38,601 bases of DNA from Pseudoxanthomonas mexicana (GCF_001556105.1 NZ_LSIF01000079.1:1-38601), one strand, 5' to 3'; positions 10,793-19,628 are shown, counted from the stretch's first letter. The notes: generated from the sequence alone by a model not told the origin. Numbers and translations: made by a program.

Positions 10793-11614
10793 ATGACCTC
10801 GCTGGCCGGCAAGACCCTCTTCATCACCGGTGCCTCGCGCGGCATCGGCCTGGCCATCGCCCTGCGTGCGGCCCGTGACGGCGCCAACGTGGCGATCGCC
10901 GCCAAGTCGTCGGTACCGAATCCGAAACTGCCCGGCACCATCCACACCGCCGCGCAGGCCGTCAACGACGCCGGTGGCCGCGGGCTGGCGCTGAAGTGCG
11001 ACATCCGCGACGAGGACGAGGTGAGGGCCGCGATGGCCGCGACCGCGGATGCGTTCGGGGGTATCGACATCCTGGTCAACAACGCCAGCGCCATCTGGCT
11101 GGCCGGTGTGCAGGAAACACCGATGAAGCGCTTCGACCTGATGCAGCAGGTCAATGCGCGCGGCAGTTTCCTGTGCGCCCAGGCTTGCCTGCCGTACCTG
11201 AAGCAGGCCGCGAACCCGCACATCCTGACGCTGGCGCCGCCGCCGTCGCTGGATCCAAAGTGGTGGGCGCCGCATACCGGCTACACGCTGGCGAAGATGG
11301 GCATGAGCTTAGTGACGCTGGGACTGGCGGGCGAACTCGGCCCGCAGGGCATTGCCGTCAATGCGCTGTGGCCGCGCACCATCGTCGCCACCGACGCGTT
11401 GAACATGATCCCCGGCGTCGAGATCCCGCGCTGCCGCACGCCGGAGATCGTCGCCGACGCCGCGCACGCGGTGCTGGTGCGTGACGCACGCGGCTTCCAC
11501 GGCCACTTCCTGATCGACGAGGACGTGTTGCGCGAGGCGGGTGTCGCCGACTTCGCGCCGTATGCCGTGGACGCCTCGCAGGCGCTGCTGCCGGATCTCT
11601 TCCTCGAGCCATGA
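10793..11614 (+). CDS. SDR-family oxidoreductase (HSDL2-like)
   Basis: A 273-aa short-chain dehydrogenase. TGASRGIG (12-19) is the NAD(P) loop, NNAS (96-99) the core motif and YTLAK (164-168) the catalytic Tyr-x-x-x-Lys. The stretch HILTLAPPPSLDPKWWAPHT is typical of the hydroxysteroid dehydrogenase-like 2 group (Ser152 probable catalytic Ser). Substrate unknown; homologues act on acyl or steroid-like compounds by inference only. GGAGC precedes the ATG. The final ATGA overlaps the start of the HIT gene, so translation is probably coupled. Confidence 0.92.
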   Translation: MTSLAGKTLFITGASRGIGLAIALRAARDGANVAIAAKSSVPNPKLPGTIHTAAQAVNDAGGRGLALKCDIRDEDEVRAAMAATADAFGGIDILVNNASAIWLAGVQETPMKRFDLMQQVNARGSFLCAQACLPYLKQAANPHILTLAPPPSLDPKWWAPHTGYTLAKMGMSLVTLGLAGELGPQGIAVNALWPRTIVATDALNMIPGVEIPRCRTPEIVADAAHAVLVRDARGFHGHFLIDEDVLREAGVADFAPYAVDASQALLPDLFLEP

Positions 11615-12081
11615 GCGACGGCTGTCCCTTCTGCGAGATTGTCCGAGGCCAGGCGCCCGCAAGCCGGGTCGCGGAAAGCGCCCACGTGGTCGCCTTCATG
11701 GACCTGCGCCAGGCGGTGCCGGGCCACGTACTGGTCGTACCGCGTGCGCATATCGAGACGATTTACGACCTGCCGCCCGATACCGCCGCGGAGATGATGC
11801 AACTGGCCGTGCGTATCGCGAGGGCGCTGCGTGCAGCGGATGATCCGCCCGGATTGAACCTCTGGCAGTCCAACGGCGACGCCGGTGGGCAAGAGGTACC
11901 GCACGTGCACCTGCATGTGCAACCGAGGCGACATGGTGACGGCCTGCTCGGCCTGTACCCGCACGGTCCGCCGGTGCCGTCGTCGCGCGATGCATTGGAC
12001 GCGATGGCGGACAACGTGCGCCGCCAACTGGCCGCGTCATCGCCTGACGCCATTCCTTCCCCTACGACGAGCCTGTCATGA
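11611..12081 (+). CDS. HIT-family nucleotide hydrolase
   Basis: A 156-aa histidine-triad protein. CPFC at residues 5-8 is the zinc-binding pair seen in Hint/FHIT-like bacterial proteins, and HVHLH at 98-102 is the catalytic triad, with the middle or last His as nucleophile. Family members hydrolyse nucleotide phosphoramidates or dinucleoside polyphosphates. The C-terminal tail after residue 140 (SSPDAIPSPTTSLS) is probably disordered. It overlaps both neighbours by ATGA (SDR upstream, glyoxalase downstream), which indicates one translationally coupled operon. Confidence 0.93.
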   Translation: MSDGCPFCEIVRGQAPASRVAESAHVVAFMDLRQAVPGHVLVVPRAHIETIYDLPPDTAAEMMQLAVRIARALRAADDPPGLNLWQSNGDAGGQEVPHVHLHVQPRRHGDGLLGLYPHGPPVPSSRDALDAMADNVRRQLAASSPDAIPSPTTSLS

Positions 12082-12515
12082 AATACCTGCACTCGATGAT
12101 CCGCGTCCACGACCTGGACGCCACCGGCCGCTTCCTCACCGACGGCCTCGGCCTGGCCGAAACCCGCCGCATGGAAAGTCCGCAGGGCCGCTTCACGCTG
12201 GTGTACTACGGTGCGCCGGTCAATCCCGAGGCCGAGGTCGAACTGACGTACAACTGGCCGCCGGAAGATGGCTCGCCGGCCGAGGATTACGGCAGCGCGC
12301 GCAACTTCGGCCACCTCGCCTTCGAGGTCGACGACATCTACGCGCTGTGTTCGCACCTGCAGTCGCAGGGCATCACCATCAATCGACCGCCACGTGATGG
12401 ACGCATGGCGTTCGTGCGCACGCCGGACCTGATCTCGATCGAACTGCTGCAGAAGGGCACCGCGTTGCCGCCGCAGGAACCTTGGCTTTCGATGCCGAAT
12501 ACGGGAAGCTGGTAA
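12078..12515 (+). CDS. gloA: Lactoylglutathione lyase (glyoxalase I)
   Basis: A 145-aa metalloenzyme that converts the methylglyoxal-glutathione hemithioacetal to S-lactoylglutathione in the cytoplasm. The four metal ligands are in place: His5 (YLHSMIRV), Glu55 (EVELTYN), His79 (NFGHLAF) and Glu122 (LISIELL). Length and YGSARNFGHLAFEVDDIY match the Ni-type bacterial enzyme. The gene overlaps the HIT gene by ATGA and is followed 26 bp later by a cysteine hydrolase. The group SDR-HIT-GloA-hydrolase suggests metabolite clean-up, although this is inference. Confidence 0.9.
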   Translation: MKYLHSMIRVHDLDATGRFLTDGLGLAETRRMESPQGRFTLVYYGAPVNPEAEVELTYNWPPEDGSPAEDYGSARNFGHLAFEVDDIYALCSHLQSQGITINRPPRDGRMAFVRTPDLISIELLQKGTALPPQEPWLSMPNTGSW

Positions 12516-12541
12516 GGCACAAGAACGAAGGAGTCCGACAG

Positions 12542-13072
12542 ATGAACCTCGCCCTGATCGTGATCGACGTGCAGCATGGGCTGTTCGAACCACCGCCGGC
12601 CGATGCCGACGCGGTGATCGCGCACATCAACGCCTTGTCGGCGAAGGCGCGCGAGGCCGGCATGCCGGTGGTGCTGGTGCAGCACGAACGTGCGGGCGAC
12701 CTGGAGCCGCAATCGGCGGGCTGGGCACTGCACCCGGCGCTGCAGGTCGCCGAGGGCGATCACCGCATCCGCAAGACCACGCCGGATTCCTTCCTGCGGA
12801 CCGGGCTGGACGAAGTGCTGTCGTTCTGCGGCGTGGAAGGCGTGGTGCTGTGCGGCTACGCCACCGAATTCTGCGTGGACACCACCACGCGCAGCGCCGC
12901 GGCGCACGGCTACCACGTGGTACTCGCCGCCGACGCGCACACCACGCACGACAAGGCGCATGCCGACGCGCGGCAGATCCGCACCCACCACAACGCCACC
13001 TTGCCGGCGATCCGCAGCTTCGGCGTCGGCATCCGCGCACTGCCGGCCGCCGAGATCGCGTTCACCGGCTGA
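12542..13072 (+). CDS. Isochorismatase-like cysteine hydrolase
   Basis: A 176-aa member of the isochorismatase/nicotinamidase superfamily. The catalytic triad is visible: Asp9 (LIVIDVQHG), Lys78 (HRIRKTTPDSF) and Cys111 (GYATEFCVDTTTR). The cis-peptide region preceding Cys is standard. The substrate is unknown; many members hydrolyse amides such as nicotinamide-like compounds. GAAGGAG lies about nine bases before the ATG at 12542, which supports this start rather than the ATG at 12482 that overlaps gloA. It is likely the last gene of the operon that begins upstream. Confidence 0.9.
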   Translation: MNLALIVIDVQHGLFEPPPADADAVIAHINALSAKAREAGMPVVLVQHERAGDLEPQSAGWALHPALQVAEGDHRIRKTTPDSFLRTGLDEVLSFCGVEGVVLCGYATEFCVDTTTRSAAAHGYHVVLAADAHTTHDKAHADARQIRTHHNATLPAIRSFGVGIRALPAAEIAFTG

Positions 13073-13150
13073 CGCATCGCCGCGCCGCCTGCTGGCACGG
13101 GCGGCGCGATCAGCGACAATGGCGGCCCTTCCCGTCGCCGAGCTGCCGCC

Positions 13151-14374
13151 ATGAGCGCCACGACCACCGACCTGCTGGCCAACGGACAGCGCTATTACCT
13201 GCCCGTCTACCGTCCGCGCGACGTGGTGCTCGAACGCGGCCAGGGTGCGCGCGTCTGGGACAGCGAAGGCCGTGAATACCTGGACCTGTCCGCCGGCATC
13301 GCCGTCTGCGGACTGGGCCACAACGATCCTGACCTGGTCGCCGCACTGACCGAACAGGCGGGCAAGCTGTGGCACACCAGCAACGTGTTCTACAGCGAGC
13401 CGCCGCTGCGCCTGGCCGAGGAACTGGTGATCGCGTCTCGCTTCGCCGAGCGCGTGTTCCTGTGCAACTCCGGTGCGGAAGCCAACGAAGCCGCGATCAA
13501 GCTGGTGCGCAAGTGGGCCGCCTCGCAGGGTCGCGCGCCGGACCAGCGCGTCATCGTGACCTTCCGCGGCAGCTTCCATGGCCGCACGCTGGCGGCGGTC
13601 ACCGCGACTGCGCAGCCGAAGTACCAGGAAGGCTACGAGCCGCTGCCGGCCGGCTTCCGCTACGTTGACTTCAACGACCTGACCCAGCTGGAGATCGCCA
13701 TGTCCTGCGGCGACGTCGCCGCGGTGATGGTGGAGCCCGTACAGGGCGAGGGCGGCGTGATGCCGGCCGCCCCCGGGTTCCTGAGCGCCGTCCGCGCGCT
13801 GTGCGACCACCATGGTGCGCTGCTGGTGCTGGACGAGATCCAGGCCGGCATGGGCCGCACCGGCACGCTGTTCGCGCATTGGCAGGATGGTGCCGTGCCG
13901 GACATCGTGACGCTGGCGAAGGCGCTGGGCGGCGGCTTCCCGATCGGTGCGATGCTGGCCGGGCCGAAGGTGGCCGAGGTGATGCAGTTCGGCGCGCACG
14001 GCACCACGTTCGGCGGTAATCCGCTGGCGGCCGCTGTCGCCCGCGTGGCGCTGCGCAAGCTGGCCTCGTCGCAGATCGCCAACAACGTGGCGCGCCAGTC
14101 GGCGGCGCTGCGCAAGGGACTCGATGCGATCAACGCCGAACTCGGCGTGTTCGTGCAGGTGCGTGGCCGCGGACTGATGCTGGGTGCCGTGCTCAACCCG
14201 AAGTACGCCGGACGCGCCGGCGAGGTGCTGGATCTCGCGGCGGCGCAGGGCCTGTTGATGCTGCAGGCCGGCCCCGACGTGCTGCGTTTCGTGCCGCCGC
14301 TCAACATCACCGACGCGGAAATGGCCGAAGGCCTGAAGCGCCTGCACGCGGCGCTGCGCGTGTTTGCGCTCTGA
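13151..14374 (+). CDS. argD: Acetylornithine/succinylornithine aminotransferase family
   Basis: A 407-aa class III PLP aminotransferase. NSGAEANE (106-113) binds the cofactor phosphate, FHGRTLA (142-148) is typical of ArgD, Asp228 (LDEIQAGMGRTG) contacts the PLP nitrogen and Lys257 (LAKALGGGFPIG) forms the Schiff base. In arginine synthesis it transfers an amino group from glutamate to N-acetylglutamate semialdehyde. No arginine genes are adjacent, so the catabolic succinylornithine enzyme (AstC) remains possible. The ATG at 13151 has only a poor Shine-Dalgarno sequence. GACAAT at about 13115-13120 is a weak -10 candidate. A short stem-loop follows the stop. Confidence 0.88.
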   Translation: MSATTTDLLANGQRYYLPVYRPRDVVLERGQGARVWDSEGREYLDLSAGIAVCGLGHNDPDLVAALTEQAGKLWHTSNVFYSEPPLRLAEELVIASRFAERVFLCNSGAEANEAAIKLVRKWAASQGRAPDQRVIVTFRGSFHGRTLAAVTATAQPKYQEGYEPLPAGFRYVDFNDLTQLEIAMSCGDVAAVMVEPVQGEGGVMPAAPGFLSAVRALCDHHGALLVLDEIQAGMGRTGTLFAHWQDGAVPDIVTLAKALGGGFPIGAMLAGPKVAEVMQFGAHGTTFGGNPLAAAVARVALRKLASSQIANNVARQSAALRKGLDAINAELGVFVQVRGRGLMLGAVLNPKYAGRAGEVLDLAAAQGLLMLQAGPDVLRFVPPLNITDAEMAEGLKRLHAALRVFAL

Positions 14375-14385
14375 GCCGCCTTCGG

Positions 14386-14401
14386 CCGTCGTTTACGACG
14401 G
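14386..14401 (+). terminator. Short stem-loop after argD
   Basis: CCGTCG (14386-14391) pairs with CGACGG (14396-14401) around a TTTA loop, 11 bases after the argD stop. No T-tract follows, so termination is only a possibility. Confidence 0.35.
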
Positions 14402-14699
14402 GCGTTGCGGAACCGGTGGCGCAGAGGCATGGCGACCAGGTCGGACCCGCCGTCATGCCGCGTGTCGATGCCATGCCGTTGCCGCACTCGGTCGGCGCAG
14501 GAGCCAGGGGCCCAGGCCGTAGCGGTCTGCGCGTGGGCATTGCCGGTGCGATGTCCAGAACCGCTGGCGATCATGTGGTGAAAACATCGGTGGCCAGATC
14601 GGCCCGTACCTGGACCGGTTTGCGCTCCAGCGACGGCCCGAGAGATGACGTGCTCCAGCATCGACAAGGCATGCGTGGAGGGATCGGGTTGGACGTGTC
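14402..14699. other. Gene-free stretch between argD and HAD gene
   Basis: About 300 bases between two convergent genes. Open frames exist on both strands but show no recognisable family, no good ribosome binding site and a composition like chance frames in GC-rich DNA. No tRNA, repeat or IS sequence was seen. Confidence 0.5.
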
Positions 14700-15329
14700 T
14701 TACCAGCCGCTCGGCGGCCCGAATGCATATCGCTTGAATGCCTTGCCGAGACTGCGCGCGTCGGTGACGGTCTCCGCATGCAGTCCCGCGTCGCGTGCAC
14801 CCTGCACGTTGGTGAACAGGTCGTCGACGAACAGCGTGGTAGCCGGACTCCAGCCCAGCACGTCGAGCGCGTGCGCAAACGTGGACGGTGCCGGCTTCCG
14901 TCGCTGCAGGCCGCCACTGGTCAGCACCCGGCCTTCGAGCTTCGATGCCAGCGGCGCGACGATGCGCGGGATGGCCTGCGTCATCAACGCACCGTTGTTG
15001 GTCAGTACGCCCATCGCCACGTCGGCGTGCAGCGTGGCGATGCGCGCCAGCACGTCATCGATGGCGGTGCTGCCGGCCATCCGCGACGCAATCCACGCTT
15101 CTGCATCGATCATCGCACCCACGCCTTCGCCGAGCCGACGCAGGTAGGTGGCCGTGTCGATGGCGCCGGTGTCGTACTCGGTTTCCAGGCCGGAGACGAA
15201 CAGGATCGTGCGCACGTGCTCATGCTCGCACCGTGCATGCGCCGCGAGGTGCGCGATACGCACCTCGTGCCGGTAATGCGCCAGGACGCCGTCGAAATCG
15301 AACAGCACCTGGTGGATCCGCGGCTTCAT
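14700..15329 (-). CDS. HAD-superfamily hydrolase
   Basis: A 209-aa HAD phosphatase. [13 protein letters not shown] holds the nucleophile Asp and acid/base Asp of motif I (DFDGV). GVLTNNG is motif [11 protein letters not shown] is motif III with Lys, and [19 protein letters not shown] is motif IV. The helical cap lies between motifs I and II. Members with this layout remove phosphate from sugar phosphates or similar small molecules; the substrate is unknown. The start ATG at 15329 overlaps the hemL stop (ATGA), so it is translated with hemL, which also rules out longer starts in the overlapping frame. Confidence 0.9.
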   Translation of the reverse strand: MKPRIHQVLFDFDGVLAHYRHEVRIAHLAAHARCEHEHVRTILFVSGLETEYDTGAIDTATYLRRLGEGVGAMIDAEAWIASRMAGSTAIDDVLARIATLHADVAMGVLTNNGALMTQAIPRIVAPLASKLEGRVLTSGGLQRRKPAPSTFAHALDVLGWSPATTLFVDDLFTNVQGARDAGLHAETVTDARSLGKAFKRYAFGPPSGW

Positions 15330-16618
15330 CCGGCCGCGACCGTCTTGAAGGCCTCGCGCGCAGCGGCCAGCGTCGCTTCGATCACATCCGGCGTATGCGC
15401 GCTGGACATGAAGCCGGCTTCGAACGCCGACGGTGCGAGATATACGCCGCGCTCCAGCATGGCGTGGAAGAAGCGGTTGAACGCCGCCGTATCGCAGGCG
15501 ATCGCCTGTGCGTAGGTGTCGACCTGCTGGTCGGTGAAGAACAGGCCGAACATCGCGCCGACGCGGGTGGTGGTCAGCGGCACACCGGCCTCGCGCGCGG
15601 CCGCTTCCATGCCCTCGCACAGCGTGGCCGTGGCGGACGCGAGGCCGTCGTGAAAGCCGGGCGCCTGGACCAGCTCCAGCATCGCCAGGCCCGCCGCCAT
15701 CGCCACCGGATTGCCGCTCAGCGTACCCGCCTGGTAGATCGGGCCGGCCGGCGCGATCTGCTGCATCAGGTCGCGACGACCGCCATACGCGCCCACCGGC
15801 ATGCCACCGCCGATGATCTTGCCGAACGTGGTGAGGTCCGGCGTGATGCCGTAGTGCGCCTGCGCGCCACCGAGTGCGACGCGGAAGCCGGTCATCACCT
15901 CGTCGAAGATCAGCAGCGCGCCATGCTGCGTGCACAGGTCGCGCAGGTGCTGCAGGTAGCCTGCGCGCGGCGGCAGGCAGTTGGCGTTGCCGACGACGGG
16001 TTCGATGATCAGGCAGGCGATCTCGCCGCCGTACTGCTCGAACAGTCGTGTGGCGCCCTCGACATCGTTGTAGCTCAGCGTCAGCGTCAGTTCGCTGAGA
16101 CCAGCCGGGACGCCGGGCGAGGTCGGCACGCCCAGCGTCAGCATGCCGCTGCCGGCCTTCACCAGGAACGAATCGCCGTGGCCGTGGTAGCAGCCTTCGA
16201 ACTTGACGATGCGGTTGCGGCCGGTGGCGCCGCGCGCCAGGCGGATCGCCGACAGCGTGGCCTCGGTGCCCGAGTTGACCATGCGCACCATCTCGCACGA
16301 CGGGACGAGGCGCGTGATGGTCTCCGCCATGGTCACTTCGGCGGGGCAGGGCGCACCGTACGACAGGCCGTTCTGGATGGCGGCCTGCACGGCGTCGCGC
16401 ACCGCCGGATGGTTGTGGCCGACGATCATCGGGCCCCACGAGCCCACGTAGTCGATGTAGCGGTTGCCATCCACGTCATGCAGGTAGGCGCCATCGGCGC
16501 GCTGCACGAAGAACGGTTCGCCGCCCACCGACTTGAACGCACGTACCGGCGAATTGACGCCACCGGGCAGCAAGGTCTGGGCGCGGGCGAAGAGGGCGTG
16601 GGACTGGTCGTGGTTCAT
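15326..16618 (-). CDS. hemL: Glutamate-1-semialdehyde 2,1-aminomutase
   Basis: A 430-aa PLP enzyme that makes 5-aminolevulinate from glutamate-1-semialdehyde in the C5 route to heme. NSGTEAT (115-121) binds the PLP phosphate, GCYHGHGD (142-149) and [10 protein letters not shown] (237-246) are conserved, and Lys267 ([14 protein letters not shown]) is the Schiff-base lysine. The N-terminal [18 protein letters not shown] is a hallmark of HemL. The ATG at 16618 has no strong Shine-Dalgarno sequence. thiE lies upstream on the same strand, but a REP-like palindrome separates them. An HAD gene overlaps the end. Confidence 0.97.
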   Translation of the reverse strand: MNHDQSHALFARAQTLLPGGVNSPVRAFKSVGGEPFFVQRADGAYLHDVDGNRYIDYVGSWGPMIVGHNHPAVRDAVQAAIQNGLSYGAPCPAEVTMAETITRLVPSCEMVRMVNSGTEATLSAIRLARGATGRNRIVKFEGCYHGHGDSFLVKAGSGMLTLGVPTSPGVPAGLSELTLTLSYNDVEGATRLFEQYGGEIACLIIEPVVGNANCLPPRAGYLQHLRDLCTQHGALLIFDEVMTGFRVALGGAQAHYGITPDLTTFGKIIGGGMPVGAYGGRRDLMQQIAPAGPIYQAGTLSGNPVAMAAGLAMLELVQAPGFHDGLASATATLCEGMEAAAREAGVPLTTTRVGAMFGLFFTDQQVDTYAQAIACDTAAFNRFFHAMLERGVYLAPSAFEAGFMSSAHTPDVIEATLAAAREAFKTVAAG

Positions 16619-16648
16619 GGAAGGGTCCAGAAGAAGTGAGGACGTCCT

Positions 16649-16713
16649 GTGGGAGCGAGGTCAGTCGCGATGCCGGGTCCATACCGCTTCATCGCGACTG
16701 ACGTCGCTCCCAC
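16649..16713. repeat. REP-like palindrome, copy 1
   Basis: Left arm 16649-16671 (GTGGGAGCGAGGTCAGTCGC then GAT) and right arm 16691-16713 are inverted repeats of 23 bp with one mismatch and a 19-base loop. It fills the gap between thiE and hemL. Two related copies occur at 17627-17691 and 22887-22944. Elements of this form are common intergenic repeats in xanthomonads and pseudomonads. Confidence 0.85.
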
Positions 16714-16721
16714 AATGGGGT

Positions 16722-17360
16722 TCAAGGGCGCTCGAAGCTGCGTCCATAGGCCAGCGCCGCCGCCACCGGATCGGGCGCGTCGAACACGCCGCCAATCACG
16801 GCGACCAGGTCGGCGCCGGCGGCCACCAGCGGGCCCATATTGTCCGGCGTTATCCCGCCTATCGCCACCCGCGGGACACCCAGCGCGGCAGCGGCGGTCA
16901 GCAAGGCGGGCGTGGCGCACCGCGTGGTGACCTTGCTGGTGGTGGGAAAGAAAGCGCCGAAGGCCACGTAGCTGGCGCCCGCCGCGACGGCGCGTTCCGC
17001 AAGCACGGATTCGTCGTAGCACGACGCACCGACAATGGCGTGTGGTCCCAGCAGGTCGCGTGTGGCGGCGATATCGCCGTCGTCTTCGCCCAGGTGGACG
17101 CCCGCCGCGCCCACGACGGCGGCGAGGGTCGCATCGTCGTTGATGATCAACGGCACGCCTGACTGTGCGCACAGCGCCTGCACGGCCGTGGCCTGCGCAT
17201 GGCGAAGATCGGCGCTCGCGTCCTTCTGCCGGTACTGCAGCCACGTGGCGTACGGAAGCACGGCCGCTACGCGTGCCAACAGGCGAGCAGTGTCCGGTTC
17301 CTCCGGCGTGATCAGGTACAGCCCGCGGGCATGGCGGACGGACGGTGGCAGCGAGATCAT
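16722..17360 (-). CDS. thiE: Thiamine-phosphate synthase
   Basis: A 212-aa TIM-barrel enzyme that joins the pyrimidine and thiazole phosphates to thiamine phosphate. GLYLITPE opens the barrel. [14 protein letters not shown] carries the Arg-x-Lys of the pyrimidine site, [20 protein letters not shown] contains the Asn-Asp pair and the substrate loop, GASCYD and [15 protein letters not shown] follow, and [10 protein letters not shown] closes with the phosphate-binding glycines. All are ThiE features. The ATG at 17360 is chosen because GGAAG lies eight bases upstream. The ATG at 17396 would add a basic, unconserved tail. The rubredoxin gene is divergent, 65 bp away. The order rubredoxin, thiE, hemL is also known from Pseudomonas. 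Confidence 0.93.
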   Translation of the reverse strand: MISLPPSVRHARGLYLITPEEPDTARLLARVAAVLPYATWLQYRQKDASADLRHAQATAVQALCAQSGVPLIINDDATLAAVVGAAGVHLGEDDGDIAATRDLLGPHAIVGASCYDESVLAERAVAAGASYVAFGAFFPTTSKVTTRCATPALLTAAAALGVPRVAIGGITPDNMGPLVAAGADLVAVIGGVFDAPDPVAAALAYGRSFERP

Positions 17361-17425
17361 CGGCGAACTTCCGGTGCGCGGGCGGCGATGGGACAATGGC
17401 CGCTCCTTCCAGCCGGCATTATCCG

Positions 17426-17617
17426 ATGACCGACGCCACCGACACCATGTTCCGCACCTGGATGTGCGTGGTCTGCGGCTTCATCTACGACGAAGCCGAC
17501 GGCCTGCCGGAAGAAGGTATCGCCCCCGGCACGCGCTGGGAGGACGTTCCGGACGACTGGACCTGCCCGGATTGCGGCGTGGGCAAGGACGATTTCGAGA
17601 TGGTGGAGCTGGATTGA
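17426..17617 (+). CDS. Rubredoxin
   Basis: A 63-aa iron-sulfur electron carrier. The single Fe is held by CVVCG and CPDCG, and [20 protein letters not shown] between them is the standard rubredoxin core. It probably passes electrons to an oxygenase or to an oxidative stress partner that is not encoded here. The start is uncertain: the ATG at 17426 gives 63 aa and the ATG at 17447 gives 56 aa, closer to the family norm; neither has a clear Shine-Dalgarno sequence. It is divergent from thiE and separated from the convergent SirB1-like gene by a REP-like element. Confidence 0.95.
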   Translation: MTDATDTMFRTWMCVVCGFIYDEADGLPEEGIAPGTRWEDVPDDWTCPDCGVGKDDFEMVELD

Positions 17618-17626
17618 GCCGTGGTT

Positions 17627-17691
17627 GTGGGGGCGACGTAAGTCGCGATGACGCCTCGCTGGACGACCATCGCGGCTTACGTCGCTCCCAC
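17627..17691. repeat. REP-like palindrome, copy 2
   Basis: Left arm 17627-17650 (GTGGGGGCGACGTAAGTCGC then GATG) and right arm 17668-17691 form a 24-bp inverted repeat with two mismatches and a 17-base loop. It occupies the gap between the convergent rubredoxin and SirB1-like genes and might act as a two-way terminator. Confidence 0.85.
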
Positions 17692-17701
17692 GTCAGCCAC
17701 A

Positions 17702-18550
17702 TCAATGCATCCGCGAGGTGCGTACCGCGTTGAGCTCCACCAGTTGCTCGCGCATCGCCGGCGCATCGTTGGCTTCCGGCGACAGGTGCAGGTAGCGCGC
17801 CAGGTCGCGTTGCGCGCCGGCCTTGTAGGCCATCTTCAGGTAGGCCAGGCCGCGATCACGCAGGGCATCGGGCTGGTCGGGCGTCAGCTTCAGTACGCGA
17901 TCGGCGCTGCGCGCGGCGCGATCCCATTCCTCGCGCTCGGCGTAAAGACCGTGCAGGTTGCGCAGCGTGCGCACCAGGATCGCGCGGGGCGAGGCGGGAT
18001 TGAGGATGTGCAGCAGCGCCGCATCGTCGGGCACGTCGCCGCCGAGGTGCGGCTTGGCGCGTTCGCGCAGCTCATCCACGCCCAGCGGGCGACCGCCATT
18101 GAATGGATCCATCACCAGCAGGCCGTCATCGACCGGCAGGCGTACCAGGAAGTGGCCGGGGAAGGACACGCCGTCCAGCGGCACGCCGAGGCGGCGCGCC
18201 ACTTCGATCTGCACCATGGCCAGCGACACCGGGTTGCCGAGCCGGCGCTCGAACACCTGGTTGAGGTAGCTGTTGCGCGGGTCGTAGTACTCGTCGTGGT
18301 TGCCGGTATAGCCGAGTTCGTCGAACAGGTGGCGGTTGATCGCGGCCATCTTCAGCGGCCACGGGTCGATCGTGGCGATCTCGTGGCGCAGGTGCTCGGC
18401 GTGGCTCTGGACCAGCGTGTCGTACAGGTCGGCGTCCAGATCGGGATATTCATCGCGCGCGATCAGCAGCGCCGTCTCCAGCAGCGGCACGGTGTCGTCC
18501 GCCTGGCTGGCCAACGCATTCCATTCCGGCAATGTCAGTCGATCCCCCAT
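17702..18550 (-). CDS. SirB1-family transglutaminase-like protein with TPR tail
   Basis: A 282-aa protein of the SirB1/YchA group. The N-terminal two thirds hold the transglutaminase-like core: YDPRNSYLNQVFERRLGNPV and then SLAMVQIEVARRLGVPL, with SFPGHFLVR and DPFNGGRPL. The usual catalytic Cys is not obvious in the place where active transglutaminases carry it, so enzymatic activity is doubtful. The tail from about residue 205 has two TPR-like repeats (ERAARSADRVLKLTPDQPDA-like pattern). Function unknown. The ATG at 18550 has a weak ribosome binding site. The DUF192 gene is 38 bp upstream on the same strand. Confidence 0.88.
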   Translation of the reverse strand: MGDRLTLPEWNALASQADDTVPLLETALLIARDEYPDLDADLYDTLVQSHAEHLRHEIATIDPWPLKMAAINRHLFDELGYTGNHDEYYDPRNSYLNQVFERRLGNPVSLAMVQIEVARRLGVPLDGVSFPGHFLVRLPVDDGLLVMDPFNGGRPLGVDELRERAKPHLGGDVPDDAALLHILNPASPRAILVRTLRNLHGLYAEREEWDRAARSADRVLKLTPDQPDALRDRGLAYLKMAYKAGAQRDLARYLHLSPEANDAPAMREQLVELNAVRTSRMH

Positions 18551-18588
18551 GGCCACAGACTGCGGCCATTCGCCGGCACAATCAAGCC

Positions 18589-19035
18589 TCAGCGGACGGG
18601 CGGAATGCCCTTGCCGAGGTCCATTTCGTCGCCATCCTGCAGCTTCAGCCGCTCGGCTTCGCCGGCATTGAGCTCCAGCACGTAGCGGGCCGGCTTGTCG
18701 CTCGGATAGGACGGGCACCTGTTGCCGCCGGAGCAGGGCGGCACGTTGCGCTGCTGGCTTACCAGCTTGCGGGCGTTGTCGAAGTAGAGGATGTCCAGCG
18801 GGATGCGGGTGTTCTTCATCCAGTACGCCTGCGGTTCCTCGGCATCGTGGATGAAGAGCATGCCGGTCCCGGTCGCCAGTTCGTCGCGGAACATCAGGCC
18901 GCGCGCTCGCTCGGTGTCATCGTCGGCGATCTCCACGGTGAAGCGCTCGCCGCCGACTTCGACCCAAGGACCACCGTTGGCGCAGGCGCTGAGGAACACG
19001 CCGAAGGCGAGCACGGACCACGATGGAAGGCGCAT
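18589..19035 (-). CDS. DUF192 lipoprotein
   Basis: A 148-aa exported protein. MRLPSWSVLAFGVFLSACAN is a lipoprotein signal peptide with lipobox LSAC, so it is probably lipid-anchored in the periplasm. The body is DUF192: ERARGLMFRDEL, GMLFIHDAEEPQAYWMKNTR and IPLDILYFD are diagnostic, and YVLELNAGEAERL ends the domain. The function of DUF192 is not established. The segment between the two halves contains CSGGNRCPSYPS, with two extra Cys that may form a disulfide. The ATG at 19035 follows GGATCC at ribosome-binding distance. Confidence 0.93.
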   Translation of the reverse strand: MRLPSWSVLAFGVFLSACANGGPWVEVGGERFTVEIADDDTERARGLMFRDELATGTGMLFIHDAEEPQAYWMKNTRIPLDILYFDNARKLVSQQRNVPPCSGGNRCPSYPSDKPARYVLELNAGEAERLKLQDGDEMDLGKGIPPVR

Positions 19036-19095
19036 GTCAGGATCCGGCACGGGAGGAGGGTCTTAGTGTACCGCCGACGTGGCGCGCGACCGCGA

Positions 19096-19530
19096 TCAGC
19101 GTGACGGAAGACGTGACGCGATCCGTTCCGCCACCTGGCGGTTGTCGCGGTAGTACGCCGCGTTGTCCGCCAGCGCCTGCCAGCGGTGCTGGTCTTCCAT
19201 CTGGTGGCGCAACTGGCGGACGACACCGCGCATCAGGCGGCGCGGACCGGTGCCTTCCGCGCGCTGCGCGAGTTGCAGCAGATCGAGCAGCAGCAGGATG
19301 CCGTCGTGGTTGCGCTCGGCCTAGTGCCGGGCGGCGAGAAACAGGCGATCCAGGCCTGCAGGCGTCAACCGCGCGAGACCCGGGTCCGCGAGGCTGTGGC
19401 CTGGGTCGGCCTGCAGCAGATGCAGGGCGTCGTCGAGTGTCGACTGCGACATGCCGTCCCGCACGGACTGCACGTCGCGTATGTCGTTCGGCTGGCACTG
19501 GGCATGGGCATCACGATCCATCGATGTCAT
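19096..19530 (-). pseudogene. Conserved hypothetical gene interrupted by an in-frame amber codon
   Basis: From the ATG at 19530 (AGGAAG upstream) the frame runs 69 codons to a TAG at 19321-19323, then stays open in the same frame for 74 more codons to TGA at 19096-19098. The joined protein would be about 144 aa with an LF-LAARH / AERNHDGILLLLDLLQLAQR junction. Composition and codon use look the same on both sides, and the helical second half (MRGVVRQLRHQMEDQHRWQA) looks like genuine protein. A single base change such as CAG to TAG or TAC to TAG explains it. It may be a young pseudogene, a sequencing error, or a stop that is read through. No domain was recognised. A good promoter lies at 19600-19628. 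Confidence 0.6.
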
Positions 19531-19599
19531 CGGAGTCTTCCTGTGTCCGTGGGTAGCGTCGCACGGCTGAGCGTCAGCTGGCCTGCGCGATGCCGAGCT

Positions 19600-19628
19600 A
19601 CTCTATGAACTCAAAAAGTGCGAGTCAA
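19600..19628 (-). promoter_or_regulatory. Sigma70-type promoter of the amber-interrupted gene
   Basis: On the minus strand TTGACT (19628-19623) is followed by exactly 17 bases and TAGAGT (19605-19600). Both boxes are near consensus. The transcript would start about 65 bases before the ATG at 19530. The -35 box touches the palindrome at 19628-19646. Confidence 0.65.

Noticed and set aside
14402..14699. A small gene between argD and the HAD gene
   Set aside because: Frames on both strands are open but lack ribosome binding sites, conserved motifs and coding-like composition.
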